Below, piece after piece: positions 48,061-57,157 of a DNA stretch of 64,000 bases. The notes under the pieces were generated by a model. The model saw nothing but the letters and a program-made list of their open reading frames with translations. It had not been told where the DNA came from and made no database searches. Origin of the DNA: Mammaliicoccus sciuri (GTDB lineage: Bacteria > Bacillota > Bacilli > Staphylococcales > Staphylococcaceae); the NCBI RefSeq assembly GCF_025561425.1, contig NZ_CP094824.1, positions 2,542,001-2,606,000 on the forward strand, read 5' to 3'. Position 1 is the stretch's first letter. The number at the start of each line of letters is the position of its first letter. The position numbers and the translations under genes are program-made.

Positions 48061-48110
48061 TGAGCGGGATAGAAACCTCAATATTCTAAAGAGATTACAT
48101 ATCCCGCTCA
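48061..48110 (-). terminator. Terminator after the small membrane protein
   Basis: TGAGCGGGAT and ATCCCGCTCA pair (10 bp) around a 30-base loop; TTTTGTTATTTTTTTG follows on the minus strand. Confidence 0.65.
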
Positions 48111-48116
48111 CTATCT

Positions 48117-48359
48117 TTATTTCAATCGTCTTTGTTCACCTTTTTTAAGATGTTCATTAAACGTTTGTTTATTATTTCTGCGTTGGTGTTTAACTAACAA
48201 TATTAATGCATAAACTAATATTAGACCGAATATAAGTGAAACAATACCCATAAACTGCAAACCATTTTGTTTGCCGTCACTAAATACAAAGTAATAAAAG
48301 AAATAGCCTTGAATTAAAATAATAATTGTAAGAACCGTATAATACAAACGATAGTTCAT
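48117..48359 (-). CDS. Small two-span membrane protein
   Basis: 80 residues with hydrophobic segments at about 5-25 and 35-57 and a basic C-terminal tail (KHQRRNNKQTF, KKGEQRRLK). It follows the hemolysin-III-type gene by 9 bases and is probably co-transcribed. No family recognised. Confidence 0.7.
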   Translation of the reverse strand: MNYRLYYTVLTIIILIQGYFFYYFVFSDGKQNGLQFMGIVSLIFGLILVYALILLVKHQRRNNKQTFNEHLKKGEQRRLK

Positions 48360-48368
48360 CTTATCCTC

Positions 48369-49067
48369 CTACATAAAGTACATAATTGCTAGAAAATGAA
48401 AAATTGAAGCAATCAAAATGAAAAAGTGCCAAATCATATGGAAGTACTTTTTATCTTTTTGAGCATAGAACCATGCCCCTACTGTATAACTAAGACCTCC
48501 AAATAAAATAAACAACATAAATATTAACGATGTCTTATTGATAACTGTTGGTAACATGAGAACACCCATCCAACCCATGATTAAATACATCGCTAAACTT
48601 AATTTATGGTTAACGTTCTTAGCAGTTGATTTATATATAATGCCCCAAATTGTAATACCCCATTGGACTGCCATAATTAGCCAACCTAACCAGCCGCCCA
48701 CTAACGATAATGCAATCGGCGTATATGTTCCACAGATTGCGATATAAATCATACTATGATCAATAATTCTCATAATGTATTTCTGAGGTGATGAAGATGA
48801 CATTGAGTGATAAATAGCAGATGATAAAAACATCAGCATAATACTTATAATATAAATAGAGACACTTGTCGATTTAAGAGCGCCATCACTAATATAACTT
48901 TCTACTGCTGCGTATGGTAAGAAGAATAATAGAAAGAAAGCAGGGACACCATGTGATACTGCATTTCCAACTTCCTCACCGAAGGAAAGTGGCATAATAT
49001 CTTTAAATGCTTCTTTAACTTTCCCATTTTTTCTATGATGAGACTTTGTATGATTGATTTGTTCCAT
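48369..49067 (-). CDS. trhA: TrhA/hemolysin III-type PAQR membrane protein
   Basis: 232 residues with seven membrane spans. The PAQR signature residues are present: SSAIYHSMSS, the Asp in RIIDHSMIYIAICGTYTP, and the C-terminal histidines in FHMIWHFFILIASIFHF. Bacterial members (YqfA/TrhA) affect membrane energetics and lipid homeostasis; direct haemolysin activity is doubtful. Confidence 0.88.
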   Translation of the reverse strand: MEQINHTKSHHRKNGKVKEAFKDIMPLSFGEEVGNAVSHGVPAFFLLFFLPYAAVESYISDGALKSTSVSIYIISIMLMFLSSAIYHSMSSSSPQKYIMRIIDHSMIYIAICGTYTPIALSLVGGWLGWLIMAVQWGITIWGIIYKSTAKNVNHKLSLAMYLIMGWMGVLMLPTVINKTSLIFMLFILFGGLSYTVGAWFYAQKDKKYFHMIWHFFILIASIFHFLAIMYFM

Positions 49068-49081
49068 TCATATACCTCTTT

Positions 49082-50269
49082 TTATAATAGTTGATTGTTC
49101 TCCAAATCTCTTTGAGCTGTTTCAATACTGTCTTGTCCTTCTTTATTCTTTAAAGGACTAAATTCTTTCGTTCTATCCACTTGTAGTGTAGCAAATGATT
49201 TTGCATATTGGAAAATATCAAAATAAAACAATTCGAATTTCAATGACTCTTCTTCTACAACACTGAAGTCTTCATCTAATTGTTTTAACTTCTTAACTGC
49301 TAAATGATACGGCAATGGTTTAGAAGCCGCTTCTATAAGGAAATCTAATTTAAATACATGAATACCAATGTTAGCATTCTCTAGTTTATCAACATCATCT
49401 TCAGATAGCTCAGAATACTCTAATACACGTTTTTTACCATCAATTGATACAAGACGACCAACTTTTTCTCCACTATGCGCTTTAATAGATTTAGTTGTCA
49501 CATCACTATTATGTTCTACTGTAAATCCAACAAATTCAGGATCCAGAACTTTTACGAGCGCATTATCAATGTTGTTTAAGAATAAGTATTCCACGTCATT
49601 TTCTTTCATTTCAGCAAGTAACTTTGTCTTCTCTAGAGATTTGAATACGTCACCATTACCATTAGGTGTACGCATCACTCTTCTATTTGTATCTAAAATT
49701 AATTGACCGTCTGTCGTTAAAGATACAATGTGATCTTGCTTGAAGAAATGAATATAATTTTCATCGTAATCAAAGTATTTATTTTCTAAGAAAAATGACA
49801 GAGTATCTTTATGATTCACATCACTTGTCATGATATACCAATGAATTGGCGTACCCACTTCTTCTGTTAATTGCTTTAATTGCTCTGCTTGTCTTTCGAA
49901 TAAACTTTTGTTATTGAATGAGAATGTACCCTTTGGTCCTTTATGACCTAATCTTGTACCTTGTCCACCAGCCATTAATAATACCGCGAATTTACCATCT
50001 TTTATCGCTTGTACACCAAGTGAACGGTAAGGTTTCAGTTGTTCTTCTGAAAGCTGATCTTTAACTTCAAATTCAACTTGTTCTATATTATCTGCAACAT
50101 CTATTGTCTTTCTATTTACGTATACATCTTGATATAGTTTATCTATTTCATCTAAATCTAATTGATTAATATCAGATTCTAATTGTTCTTTCTCGCTTTG
50201 GCTCATCACTTTAATATATTCTAAAATGTGATTTTGACCATGTTCTTTCAGGTTTGTTTCATCTAACAT
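49082..50269 (-). CDS. UDP-sugar pyrophosphorylase family protein (UDPGP type)
   Basis: 395 residues from the ATG at 50269 (CGGAGG 8 bases before it). The nucleotide-binding motif is LLMAGGQGTRLGHKGPKG, and NGNGDVFKSL and NNIDNALVKVLDPEF match eukaryote-type UDP-GlcNAc/UDP-glucose pyrophosphorylases. It would form UDP-HexNAc or UDP-hexose from UTP and the sugar-1-phosphate. It is unlike bacterial GalU or GlmU, so its product in vivo is uncertain. Confidence 0.85.
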   Translation of the reverse strand: MLDETNLKEHGQNHILEYIKVMSQSEKEQLESDINQLDLDEIDKLYQDVYVNRKTIDVADNIEQVEFEVKDQLSEEQLKPYRSLGVQAIKDGKFAVLLMAGGQGTRLGHKGPKGTFSFNNKSLFERQAEQLKQLTEEVGTPIHWYIMTSDVNHKDTLSFFLENKYFDYDENYIHFFKQDHIVSLTTDGQLILDTNRRVMRTPNGNGDVFKSLEKTKLLAEMKENDVEYLFLNNIDNALVKVLDPEFVGFTVEHNSDVTTKSIKAHSGEKVGRLVSIDGKKRVLEYSELSEDDVDKLENANIGIHVFKLDFLIEAASKPLPYHLAVKKLKQLDEDFSVVEEESLKFELFYFDIFQYAKSFATLQVDRTKEFSPLKNKEGQDSIETAQRDLENNQLL

Positions 50270-50455
50270 TATAATACCTCCGAAAATTTGACTCATTCTT
50301 ATTATACGACTTTAGAACGATTTGTCTAAAAATATCATAAAAAAATTATAATTAAAATGATTATTTTAAAATTAAATGGGTATATATATATATATTAGTG
50401 TGTTGCTTTAAACACAAAATATTCCTATATATAATAGGCCAAGGAGGATTTTATT

Positions 50456-50608
50456 ATGAGTTTAGGAGATAAGTTTAACGATGCAAAAGACAAAGCAGTA
50501 GAAAAAGGTAAGGATCATTTAGAAGAGAATAAAGACGAATATACTGAAAAAGGTAAAGACTTTGCTAAAGAAAAAGGCGAAGAATTAAAAGGTAAATTCG
50601 GAAAATAG
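50456..50608 (+). CDS. Small CsbD-like stress protein
   Basis: 50 residues, about half Lys, Glu and Asp, with repeated KDKAVEKGKDH/KGKDFAKEKGEE units and a KGKFGK end, resembling short CsbD/YjbJ-like proteins made in stationary phase. AAGGAGG lies 8 bases before the ATG. GGGTAT at 50378-50383 resembles a SigB -10, but I see no good -35. Confidence 0.65.
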   Translation: MSLGDKFNDAKDKAVEKGKDHLEENKDEYTEKGKDFAKEKGEELKGKFGK

Positions 50609-50622
50609 CATAATGTTTAATG

Positions 50623-50654
50623 GAAGCTAAGACACTACCTTTTGTCTTAGCTTC
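50623..50654. terminator. Terminator between convergent genes
   Basis: A 12-bp stem, GAAGCTAAGACA with its complement, 8-base loop, then TTTTTTTATA on the plus strand. Confidence 0.8.
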
Positions 50655-50659
50655 TTTTT

Positions 50660-51151
50660 TTATATAAACAATCGATAAATATCTTTCCACCATAAAATGA
50701 CTGTGATAATGGTAAATGCAGATGATAAGCTTAAATCCATAACACCGCCCGTTCTAAATACAATAGGTAATTTAACTGAGACATTTAAAGGATAAAATAG
50801 TTTGACCCCTCTTGGTGTTAACATATCTAAAATGATATGCGATAACATGCCCAATATAATCGAAACTAAATATGGTTCTGGTGCGGATATTGTTCTCAAA
50901 CCCCAAAATATTAAAAATAGAAATAATAATGAATGGGTAAACGTTCGGTGTCCAAAAATTAACCTAATAATAAAACTGATAGGAAATATTTTCTTACCTA
51001 GATTACTTTTGAAATGACAAATATCTGGGACCAAACTCGCTACGCCACATAAACTTACAATCGTAAATGAAGTAAAAATATCTTCTCCATAATAAATACT
51101 TAATGATGACCCGATGAATATACCGCATGAGAGATGTGTTTTTCCTGTCAT
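50660..51151 (-). CDS. YdjM/LexA-binding-type membrane metal-dependent hydrolase
   Basis: 163 residues from the ATG at 51151 (AGAGGAAAC upstream). Histidine motifs typical of the family are visible: GKTHLSCG near the start, FGHRTFTHSLL in the centre and SHIILDMLTPRGVKL later, between four membrane spans. Members are membrane-bound metal-dependent hydrolases of unclear substrate. Confidence 0.8.
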   Translation of the reverse strand: MTGKTHLSCGIFIGSSLSIYYGEDIFTSFTIVSLCGVASLVPDICHFKSNLGKKIFPISFIIRLIFGHRTFTHSLLFLFLIFWGLRTISAPEPYLVSIILGMLSHIILDMLTPRGVKLFYPLNVSVKLPIVFRTGGVMDLSLSSAFTIITVILWWKDIYRLFI

Positions 51152-51233
51152 ATTAATGTTTCCTCTTTTCAATTACTTTATTTTATTTTACCACAAAATA
51201 CCGAACAAGTATACGAACACTTTGTGACTTTAT

Positions 51234-51249
51234 AGTGATATACATCACA
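51234..51249. promoter_or_regulatory. CRP/FNR-family box, imperfect
   Basis: AGTGA-TATACA-TCACA, one base from TGTGA-N6-TCACA. It lies in the divergent region between the YdjM-like gene and the candidate small RNA. Confidence 0.5.
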
Positions 51250-51273
51250 TAATTGCAATTCAAATGACAAAAT

Positions 51274-51289
51274 TGTGAAAAGAATCACA
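51274..51289. promoter_or_regulatory. CRP/FNR-family box, perfect
   Basis: TGTGA-AAAGAA-TCACA exactly matches the palindrome bound by CRP/FNR-type regulators, including staphylococcal ArcR. It ends 12 bases before the -35 of the candidate small RNA. Confidence 0.65.
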
Positions 51290-51334
51290 TATGTATTGAT
51301 TTGTTATTAATCCCTGTTAAACTATAGTTGTAAG

Positions 51335-51423
51335 TCATATTAAACATAACCCTATACCATTGTTGAAATAACCCCCTTATTTCACAATTAAAAAACGTTC
51401 ATCTAATTCGATGAACGTTTTTT
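51335..51423 (+). ncRNA. Candidate small regulatory RNA with a CCCCC loop
   Basis: TTGTTA (51301-51306) and TATAGT (51323-51328), 16 bases apart, would start a transcript near 51335. It has no convincing reading frame, contains AACCCTATACC, and folds a 7-bp hairpin GAAATAA/TTATTTC with a CCCCC loop (51365-51383). It ends in a terminator, AACGTTCAT/ATGAACGTT plus a run of T (51392-51424). C-rich loops that pair with ribosome binding sites are typical of staphylococcal Rsa-type small RNAs. Expression is not proven. Confidence 0.55.
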
Positions 51424-51426
51424 TAT

Positions 51427-52163
51427 TTAGCTTGCTTTATTTAATTGCGTTTCTTGTTGATGATCACTTTGAGTAGATTCATTGTTGCTTGATTGTTGAG
51501 ATCGATTTTGACTTTGCCCTTCTCTATTTGTATTCTCATCTTGTTGATTCGTGTTTCGAGATGGATCAGCTTGATTATCATCCTCTTCGTACGGTTCATT
51601 ACTTTGTTCATTTGATCCTTGGTTTGAATCTTGGTTAGAATCTTCATTTGTATTTGAGTGATGTTAATCTTGATGACTTTGATTATTCTCATCATTTTCT
51701 TTAGGTAATGTACAGCCATTATCATTACACAAATAGCCATCACGAGATAAATTTTGCCAAGCTCTCGTAAATTCGATTGTATTTTCTGCTTTATCACATT
51801 CTGCTTGAGAGTTACCTTGATTTAATAAACAATTTCTTGCTACTGTATAAGCTTCTGTATCAAAGTTTTCAGTTTCATTCTGATTGTTCGGTTTAACACC
51901 ATTTACATTTTCTTCTACTGGAATTTCATCTGTAGATTGTTGATTGTTATTGTCATTTTGATCATTCTCATTATTGTTATTTGGTTTTGATTTTTCTTCT
52001 TTAGTTTTAACATCTTCACCTGTCGATTCTGAAGTTGTTTTTTCTCAGTAGTCGTTTCAGATGATTTTTCATTATCATTATGTTCATTATTCTTAGAAGT
52101 TTGGTTGTCACATGCTACTAGAAATAATAAGCAAACTGTTAAGAGACCATAAATCCATTTCAT
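51427..52163 (-). pseudogene. Decayed lipoprotein gene
   Basis: The start at 52163 (GAGGAGTG upstream) gives a lipoprotein signal peptide, MKWIYGLLTVCLLFLVAC, then an Asn/Glu/Ser-rich linker. A run of six A on the minus strand (52038-52043) has lost one base, shifting the frame. In the restored frame the protein continues with a cysteine-containing domain (AYTVARNCLLNQGNSQAECD) and meets an in-frame TAA at 51664-51666, probably once CAA, before an Asn/Gln-rich tail ending at 51427. Two lesions imply real decay. The intact family function is unknown. Confidence 0.7.
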
Positions 52164-52279
52164 AGAATCACTCCTCGGCCTTTTTGCTTTTTCTTTCTTA
52201 TTATTCATTAAAGACACTTCTTTCTTATAAAATAATTAAGCATTTAATAAAACATAAGAATATCATACATGATAAACTA

Positions 52280-52299
52280 ACAATAGTAAAAACTATTGT
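52280..52299. promoter_or_regulatory. Inverted repeat in the hutG leader
   Basis: ACAATAGT and ACTATTGT form a perfect 8-bp inverted repeat around AAAA, 21 bases before the hutG ATG. It could be an operator or an RNA hairpin next to the ribosome binding site. Confidence 0.4.
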
Positions 52300-52320
52300 A
52301 ACATGTAGGAGGTATTAAAT

Positions 52321-53310
52321 ATGTATAGAAATGTTAAAAAGGATGAGTGGACAGGTAGAACAGATAGCACAACATTGCGTTCTGCTTTTAGATTTCATCA
52401 AATCGTTGACTCAATTCATATTGAGAAAGAAGACATTACACCAAAGAAAGAATTCGAACATCAAGTTAATATGGCACTTATAGGTTTTGAATGCGATGAA
52501 GGTGTTTCTAGAAATAATGGTCGACCAGGTGCTGTAGATGGTCCTAAACATTTTAGAAAAGCTTTAAGTCCTTTACCAATACATAATGAGTATTTACATT
52601 TAACTGACTACGGAGATGTCATTTGCCACAAAAATAAAATGGAAGAAGCGCAATCAGAACTTGGAGATAAAATCTCTAACATATTATTACATAATGACTT
52701 CACAGTTATTATCGGTGGTGGTCATGAAGTATTATATGGCCATTATTTAGGCGTAAGAAAAGCCAACAAAGACAAAAAAATTGGCATCATCAATATAGAC
52801 GCACATTTTGATATGAGAGACTACGACGAGAAACCATCTTCTGGCACAATGTTTAAACAGATTTTAGATCAAGATGATCAAGTTGGTTATTTCGTTCTAG
52901 GTATTCAGAAAAATGGTAATACAAAAGCACTCTTCGAAAGAGCTGATGAATATGGTGTCCAATACATTCGTGAAGATGAACTTCGTAGCCATTTATCGAT
53001 AGAGACGATTACTTCTATTAATTCATTTATTGAAGGATATGATGAAATCCTCATTACATTATGTACAGATTCTATAGATGTAAGTTATGCACCTGCAGTA
53101 AGTGCACCTTGTATTATGGGATTACAACCTCAAATCGTTCAAACAATTTTACAATTAGTTACAAACTCAAACAAAAGTTCAAGCATTAGTATTGCTGAGC
53201 TATCACCAAGATTCGATATAGATAATCGAACTGCAAGATTACTTGCGAATATCGCATCGAATATTTATCACGATCAAGCAGAAGTCATTCAATCACAGTG
53301 GGAGTCCTAA
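52321..53310 (+). CDS. hutG: Formimidoylglutamase
   Basis: 329 residues of the ureohydrolase superfamily. Manganese ligands occur in GGGHEVLYGH, NIDAHFDMRD and CTDSIDVSYAPAVSAP. The opening VSRNNGRPGAVDGPKHFRKA fits HutG, which hydrolyses N-formimidoyl-glutamate to glutamate and formamide in histidine breakdown. Other hut genes are not nearby, as is usual in staphylococci. AGGAGG lies upstream. Confidence 0.9.
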   Translation: MYRNVKKDEWTGRTDSTTLRSAFRFHQIVDSIHIEKEDITPKKEFEHQVNMALIGFECDEGVSRNNGRPGAVDGPKHFRKALSPLPIHNEYLHLTDYGDVICHKNKMEEAQSELGDKISNILLHNDFTVIIGGGHEVLYGHYLGVRKANKDKKIGIINIDAHFDMRDYDEKPSSGTMFKQILDQDDQVGYFVLGIQKNGNTKALFERADEYGVQYIREDELRSHLSIETITSINSFIEGYDEILITLCTDSIDVSYAPAVSAPCIMGLQPQIVQTILQLVTNSNKSSSISIAELSPRFDIDNRTARLLANIASNIYHDQAEVIQSQWES

Positions 53311-53313
53311 AAC

Positions 53314-54225
53314 ATGTCAGAATTTAAAAAAGGTATTATATATGCAATATTGGCATATGTTATTTGGGGTGTCCTACCAATTTATTGGAACCTCGTAAGT
53401 GAAATTGGACCATTCGAAATTTTAGCACATCGTATTATATGGTCAGCAGTATTCATGTTATTACTGCTATTATTTACAAAACAATTTCCAATGTTCAAAG
53501 CAGCAACAATTAAGTTATTTAAACAAAAGAAAATGCTATTCGCTATTATCATCGCTGGTTATATAATTACAGTGAACTGGGGTACATTTATTTGGGCGGT
53601 TAATAACCACCATGTACTACAAGCAAGTCTTGGTTATTACATCAATCCTTTAATGAGTATATTCCTAGCCTTTATTTTCTTAGGCGAACGATTCTCAAAA
53701 GCTCAATGGGTAGCTATTCTATTAGCATTTGTTGGCGTTATTTATATGACTTTTCAAGTCGGAGTATTTCCGTTCGTATCAATATTACTTGCAACATCAT
53801 TTGCGCTTTATGGGTTGATCAAGAAAGTTGTAGATATCGATGCATTTAGTAGTATTACGATAGAATGTATCGTGACATTACCAGCAGCACTTATTTATAT
53901 ATTCTACTTATCACAACATAATGCTGTCACTTTTGGTATGAACAGTTCAAGCGGATGGTTATTACTTTCTGGTGCTGTTACAGCTGTTCCACTTATTTTA
54001 TTTAGTGCTGGCGCAAGAAGAATACCACTATCATTAACAGGCTTTATTCAATATATTGGTCCAACTATCATGTTCTTTATCGGTATATTCTTATTGAACG
54101 AACATTTCGATGTTGATCAATTTATTACATTCATATTTATCTGGGCAGGTATTATCATTTATAGTTACAGTAAATATGTAGAACTTAATCGCAATAGAAA
54201 AAAATTAACAAAAGAAGCTCGTTAA
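53314..54225 (+). CDS. rarD: RarD-type EamA transporter
   Basis: 303 residues with ten membrane spans. GIIYAILAYVIWGVLPIYW is the first span and LLNEHFDVDQFITFIFIWAG lies near the end, as in RarD. The substrate is not known. It begins 3 bases after hutG ends, so the two are co-transcribed. Confidence 0.85.
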   Translation: MSEFKKGIIYAILAYVIWGVLPIYWNLVSEIGPFEILAHRIIWSAVFMLLLLLFTKQFPMFKAATIKLFKQKKMLFAIIIAGYIITVNWGTFIWAVNNHHVLQASLGYYINPLMSIFLAFIFLGERFSKAQWVAILLAFVGVIYMTFQVGVFPFVSILLATSFALYGLIKKVVDIDAFSSITIECIVTLPAALIYIFYLSQHNAVTFGMNSSSGWLLLSGAVTAVPLILFSAGARRIPLSLTGFIQYIGPTIMFFIGIFLLNEHFDVDQFITFIFIWAGIIIYSYSKYVELNRNRKKLTKEAR

Positions 54226-54236
54226 CAATAAGCAAT

Positions 54237-54270
54237 AAAGGCTGAGACATTCATGGATGTCTCAGCCTTT
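54237..54270. terminator. Bidirectional terminator between rarD and argF
   Basis: A 14-bp stem, AAAGGCTGAGACAT with its complement, and a 6-base loop between convergent genes. Confidence 0.85.
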
Positions 54271-54275
54271 AATTA

Positions 54276-55277
54276 TTAATATATATCGCCACAAGTTGTA
54301 GCTAATAATGCTTTAATTGTATGCATTCTATTTTCTGCTTGTTGGAACACTTTTGAATAATCTGATCTAAATACGTCATCTGTCACTTCCATACATGTTA
54401 CGCCAAACTTTTCGAAGCATAGCGCACCCATTTCAGTATTCAAATCATGAATAGCTGGTAAGCAATGTAAAAATAAAGTGTCATTTTTACCAGTTAAATT
54501 AATTAAGTTTTGATTTACTTGGTAATCTTTGAGTAATTCAAAGCGTTCTTCTAATTGTTGTTCCTCCCCCATTGAACACCAAACATCTGTATATATGATA
54601 TCACTGCCGTAAATACCTTCTTGGATATTATCTGTAATTAATATCTCACTTCCAGATTCTTTACTAAATGACAATGCCATATTTTGAACTTCTTCATTTG
54701 GTTGAAGTGATGATGGTGCAACAATATGAATATTCACACCTAAAATTGCACTCGTAACGAGCAATGAGTTCGCAACATTATTGCGTCCATCTCCTATAAA
54801 TGTCAAAGTCTTTCCTTCGTATGTACCAAAGTATTCTTTAATTGTCATAAAGTCCGCTAACATTTGTGTAGGATGCAACTCATTTGTTAAGCCATTCCAT
54901 ACGGGTACGTTGGAATATTGAGCTAAGTCTTCTACTGTCTTTTGTTCAAATCCTCTAAAAGCAATACCATCAAACATGGATCCAAGTACGACTGCTGTAT
55001 CTTCTACAGATTCTTTCTTACCTAGTTGTAAATCTTCTTTACCTAAATAAGACACACTTGCACCCATTTTAGTTGCAGCTACTGTGAAAGCTGAACGTGT
55101 TCTTGTTGATTGCTTTTCAAATAATAAAGCGATATGTTTCCCGTTTAAATAACGATGTGGGATCTGATGCTTTTCTTTGAATTTTAATTCCATTGCCAAA
55201 TCAATAAGTGATTCTAATTCTGCTTTAGAAAAATCTACTTCTTTTAAAAAACTTGTCTTGTTTAATTCTTTTAACAT
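54276..55277 (-). CDS. argF: Ornithine carbamoyltransferase
   Basis: 333 residues. STRTR (57-61) binds carbamoyl phosphate, HPTQM is the second site, and HCLPAIHD carries the catalytic cysteine for ornithine. It joins carbamoyl phosphate and ornithine to citrulline; a catabolic (arcB-type) role is also possible because no other arginine gene adjoins. The ATG at 55277 has no strong ribosome binding site at the usual distance. Confidence 0.9.
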   Translation of the reverse strand: MLKELNKTSFLKEVDFSKAELESLIDLAMELKFKEKHQIPHRYLNGKHIALLFEKQSTRTRSAFTVAATKMGASVSYLGKEDLQLGKKESVEDTAVVLGSMFDGIAFRGFEQKTVEDLAQYSNVPVWNGLTNELHPTQMLADFMTIKEYFGTYEGKTLTFIGDGRNNVANSLLVTSAILGVNIHIVAPSSLQPNEEVQNMALSFSKESGSEILITDNIQEGIYGSDIIYTDVWCSMGEEQQLEERFELLKDYQVNQNLINLTGKNDTLFLHCLPAIHDLNTEMGALCFEKFGVTCMEVTDDVFRSDYSKVFQQAENRMHTIKALLATTCGDIY

Positions 55278-55443
55278 AGATAACTTCGTCCCAATGAAAC
55301 CAGCTCCTTATTAATTTATAAAGATAATATTACAACATACGATTCTATTTGTAAATAGTTATTCAATATATTGCATAAAAATACTTTCATTAATTAGTAT
55401 GACATAATAAATAAAAAATATAACACAATTTCATGTTTTTCTA

Positions 55444-55472
55444 TTGAAAACGGATACATAATACGTTATGAT
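55444..55472 (+). promoter_or_regulatory. Promoter of the SunI/YnzG-like gene
   Basis: TTGAAA (55444-55449) and TATGAT (55467-55472), 17-base spacer, 31 bases before the ATG. Confidence 0.65.
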
Positions 55473-55503
55473 GTAGTCATCAAACAAAAGGATGTGTTTA
55501 GAT

Positions 55504-55770
55504 ATGGCAATGAGAGTATCAAAGGACAATAATCAAGTTCATATTCAATGGAGAGTAGCGGACATTACAATTCCAAATAATGAAATTAAGAACATTAAAG
55601 AGGATCAAGATATTCACGCTTTGTCTAATGAAGCCCAAGATCATATCGTAAGAATCGGCTCAACTTTTGGCAAAACAAATCGTGTGATTATCGAAACAAA
55701 TGATAAAGAATACATTATTTATACACATGCTGATAAAAAGGTTTACAACGAGCTCACTAAAGAAGCTTAA
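55504..55770 (+). CDS. SunI/YnzG-like PH-domain protein
   Basis: 88 residues from the ATG at 55504. [20 protein letters not shown] followed by [20 protein letters not shown] and YIIYTHADK fits the small PH-like fold of the SunI/YnzG family; SunI gives Bacillus immunity to sublancin. Staphylococci carry a homologue at a similar place. The role here is unknown. Confidence 0.65.
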   Translation: MAMRVSKDNNQVHIQWRVADITIPNNEIKNIKEDQDIHALSNEAQDHIVRIGSTFGKTNRVIIETNDKEYIIYTHADKKVYNELTKEA

Positions 55771-55792
55771 GTTCAACCTTTCAAGCATTTAA

Positions 55793-55838
55793 AATAAACA
55801 CCGCGAAGTCATATAACCCTGACTTCGTGGTGTTATTT
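55793..55838. terminator. Terminator after the SunI/YnzG-like gene
   Basis: A long stem (AACACC..CGAAGTCA with TGACTTCG..GGTGTT) around an 8-base loop, with T-rich downstream sequence. Confidence 0.8.
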
Positions 55839-55915
55839 ATATGGCATTTTCAAATTGAATTATTATGATACATTTTTAAAGCATGCTAACATAAAAGAAA
55901 GGAGTGATGTTCAAT

Positions 55916-56638
55916 ATGTTAAGAGACTTAAAAGGGCTTAATGCAGTCATTACAGGTGGCTCTAAAGGTATCGGTAAATCAATCGCGATTGCATTATCTC
56001 AAGAAGGCGTTAATGTCGCTATTGCAAGTAGAAATATTGATACTTTAAAAACAACAGCCGATGAACTTAAACAATATGACGTCAAAGTATTTTATAAAGA
56101 AACCAATATTGCGCACCAAAAAGATGTGCAACGTTTCATAGAAGATTCATATCATGCATTAGGTTCTATAGATATCGTGATTAATAATGCAGGTATTATG
56201 AAGAATAATTCATTTTTAGAAGTAAGTGAATCTGAATTCGATCAATTATTTGAAACAAATGTTAAAGGTATATACTACGTCTTACAAGAAGCATTACCAC
56301 ATCTCGTAAGACAAAAAAGCGGAGATGTTATCAATATCGCCTCAATGTCTGGATTAAAAGCCAGTGCAACAAGCAGTATCTATTCTGCTACTAAATATGC
56401 AGTAATTGGTATGACTGAAGGTATTATGCAAGAAATGAGAAAACATAACATTCGAGTGTCATATTTAACCCCTTCTACCGTATTAACTGATTTAATAGGA
56501 GAAACACAATTACAAGAAGATACGATGACGCATCCAGAAGATATAGCAGATGTAGTCGTATCACAACTGAAACTACAACCAAGAACATTTATGAAGACAG
56601 CACAAATCTGGGCTACTAACCCAACACCAAAAGAATAG
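55916..56638 (+). CDS. Short-chain dehydrogenase/reductase, FabG/YoxD-like
   Basis: 240 residues from the ATG at 55916 (AAAGGAGTG upstream; an ATG at 55907 is too close to that site). The cofactor motif is TGGSKGIGKS, then NNAGIM, and the catalytic S-Y-K are in IASMSGLKAS and YSATK. It probably reduces a keto compound with NADPH. It is 11 bases from the haem monooxygenase gene. Substrate unknown. Confidence 0.85.
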   Translation: MLRDLKGLNAVITGGSKGIGKSIAIALSQEGVNVAIASRNIDTLKTTADELKQYDVKVFYKETNIAHQKDVQRFIEDSYHALGSIDIVINNAGIMKNNSFLEVSESEFDQLFETNVKGIYYVLQEALPHLVRQKSGDVINIASMSGLKASATSSIYSATKYAVIGMTEGIMQEMRKHNIRVSYLTPSTVLTDLIGETQLQEDTMTHPEDIADVVVSQLKLQPRTFMKTAQIWATNPTPKE

Positions 56639-56649
56639 GAGAGATCACT

Positions 56650-56976
56650 ATGTATGTTGTAACAAATAGAATTAAAATGAAAAAAGGTTATGCAGAAAAA
56701 TTAGCACCGATGTTTACTAAAGGTGGCGCATTACAAGAAATGAAAGGTTTCATTAAAGTTGAAACTTGGAACATGCAAGATATTGAAGACAATGACGAAT
56801 TACATGTGAATATGTGGTGGGAAGAACTAGAAGACTTCGAAGCATGGAAAACGAGCGATGCATTTAAACAAGCACATAGTCGCGGCGGAGACAGTAATAA
56901 AGATAAAGGCGAATCCCCAATGTTAGGATCTGAAATCGCAATCGCTAAAGTCGAAACAACAATCGATTCAAAATAA
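56650..56976 (+). CDS. IsdG/HmoA-like haem-degrading monooxygenase
   Basis: 108 residues, one ferredoxin-like ABM domain. The family's Asn-Trp-His triad is present as N6 (VVTNRIK), W66 (EAWKTSD) and H76 (KQAHSR). IsdG-type enzymes open the haem ring to release iron. GGAGAG precedes the ATG. No Fur box is seen near it and it follows an SDR gene, so it is closer to HmoA-like enzymes than to the iron-regulated isd locus. Confidence 0.85.
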   Translation: MYVVTNRIKMKKGYAEKLAPMFTKGGALQEMKGFIKVETWNMQDIEDNDELHVNMWWEELEDFEAWKTSDAFKQAHSRGGDSNKDKGESPMLGSEIAIAKVETTIDSK

Positions 56977-56987
56977 TCGAAATATGG

Positions 56988-57016
56988 ACAAACTGAACTT
57001 ATCTAGTTCAGTTTGT
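56988..57016 (+). terminator. Terminator after the haem monooxygenase gene
   Basis: A 12-bp stem, ACAAACTGAACT with its complement, and a 5-base loop, then TTTTTTTG. Confidence 0.85.
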
Positions 57017-57157
57017 TTTTTTGTTATGGGGGGGAATGAGGAAGATTTGAGTTTATTTGGTGCTTAAGCTATGACTTGGACGATCTCTTGGCTTTATTCT
57101 GGACTTAAGCCATGACTTGGACGATCTCTGTACTGAACCCAAAAATCTAAACCTTAA

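Noticed and set aside
50378-50383. SigB promoter for the CsbD-like gene
   Set aside because: GGGTAT fits a SigB -10, but no GTTT-type -35 lies at the right distance, so I do not call a promoter.
51441-51797. 118-codon leftward frame
   Set aside because: It is a shifted frame of the decayed lipoprotein gene; its Ile/Lys/Met-rich product is an artefact of reading an Asn/Gln-rich segment out of frame.
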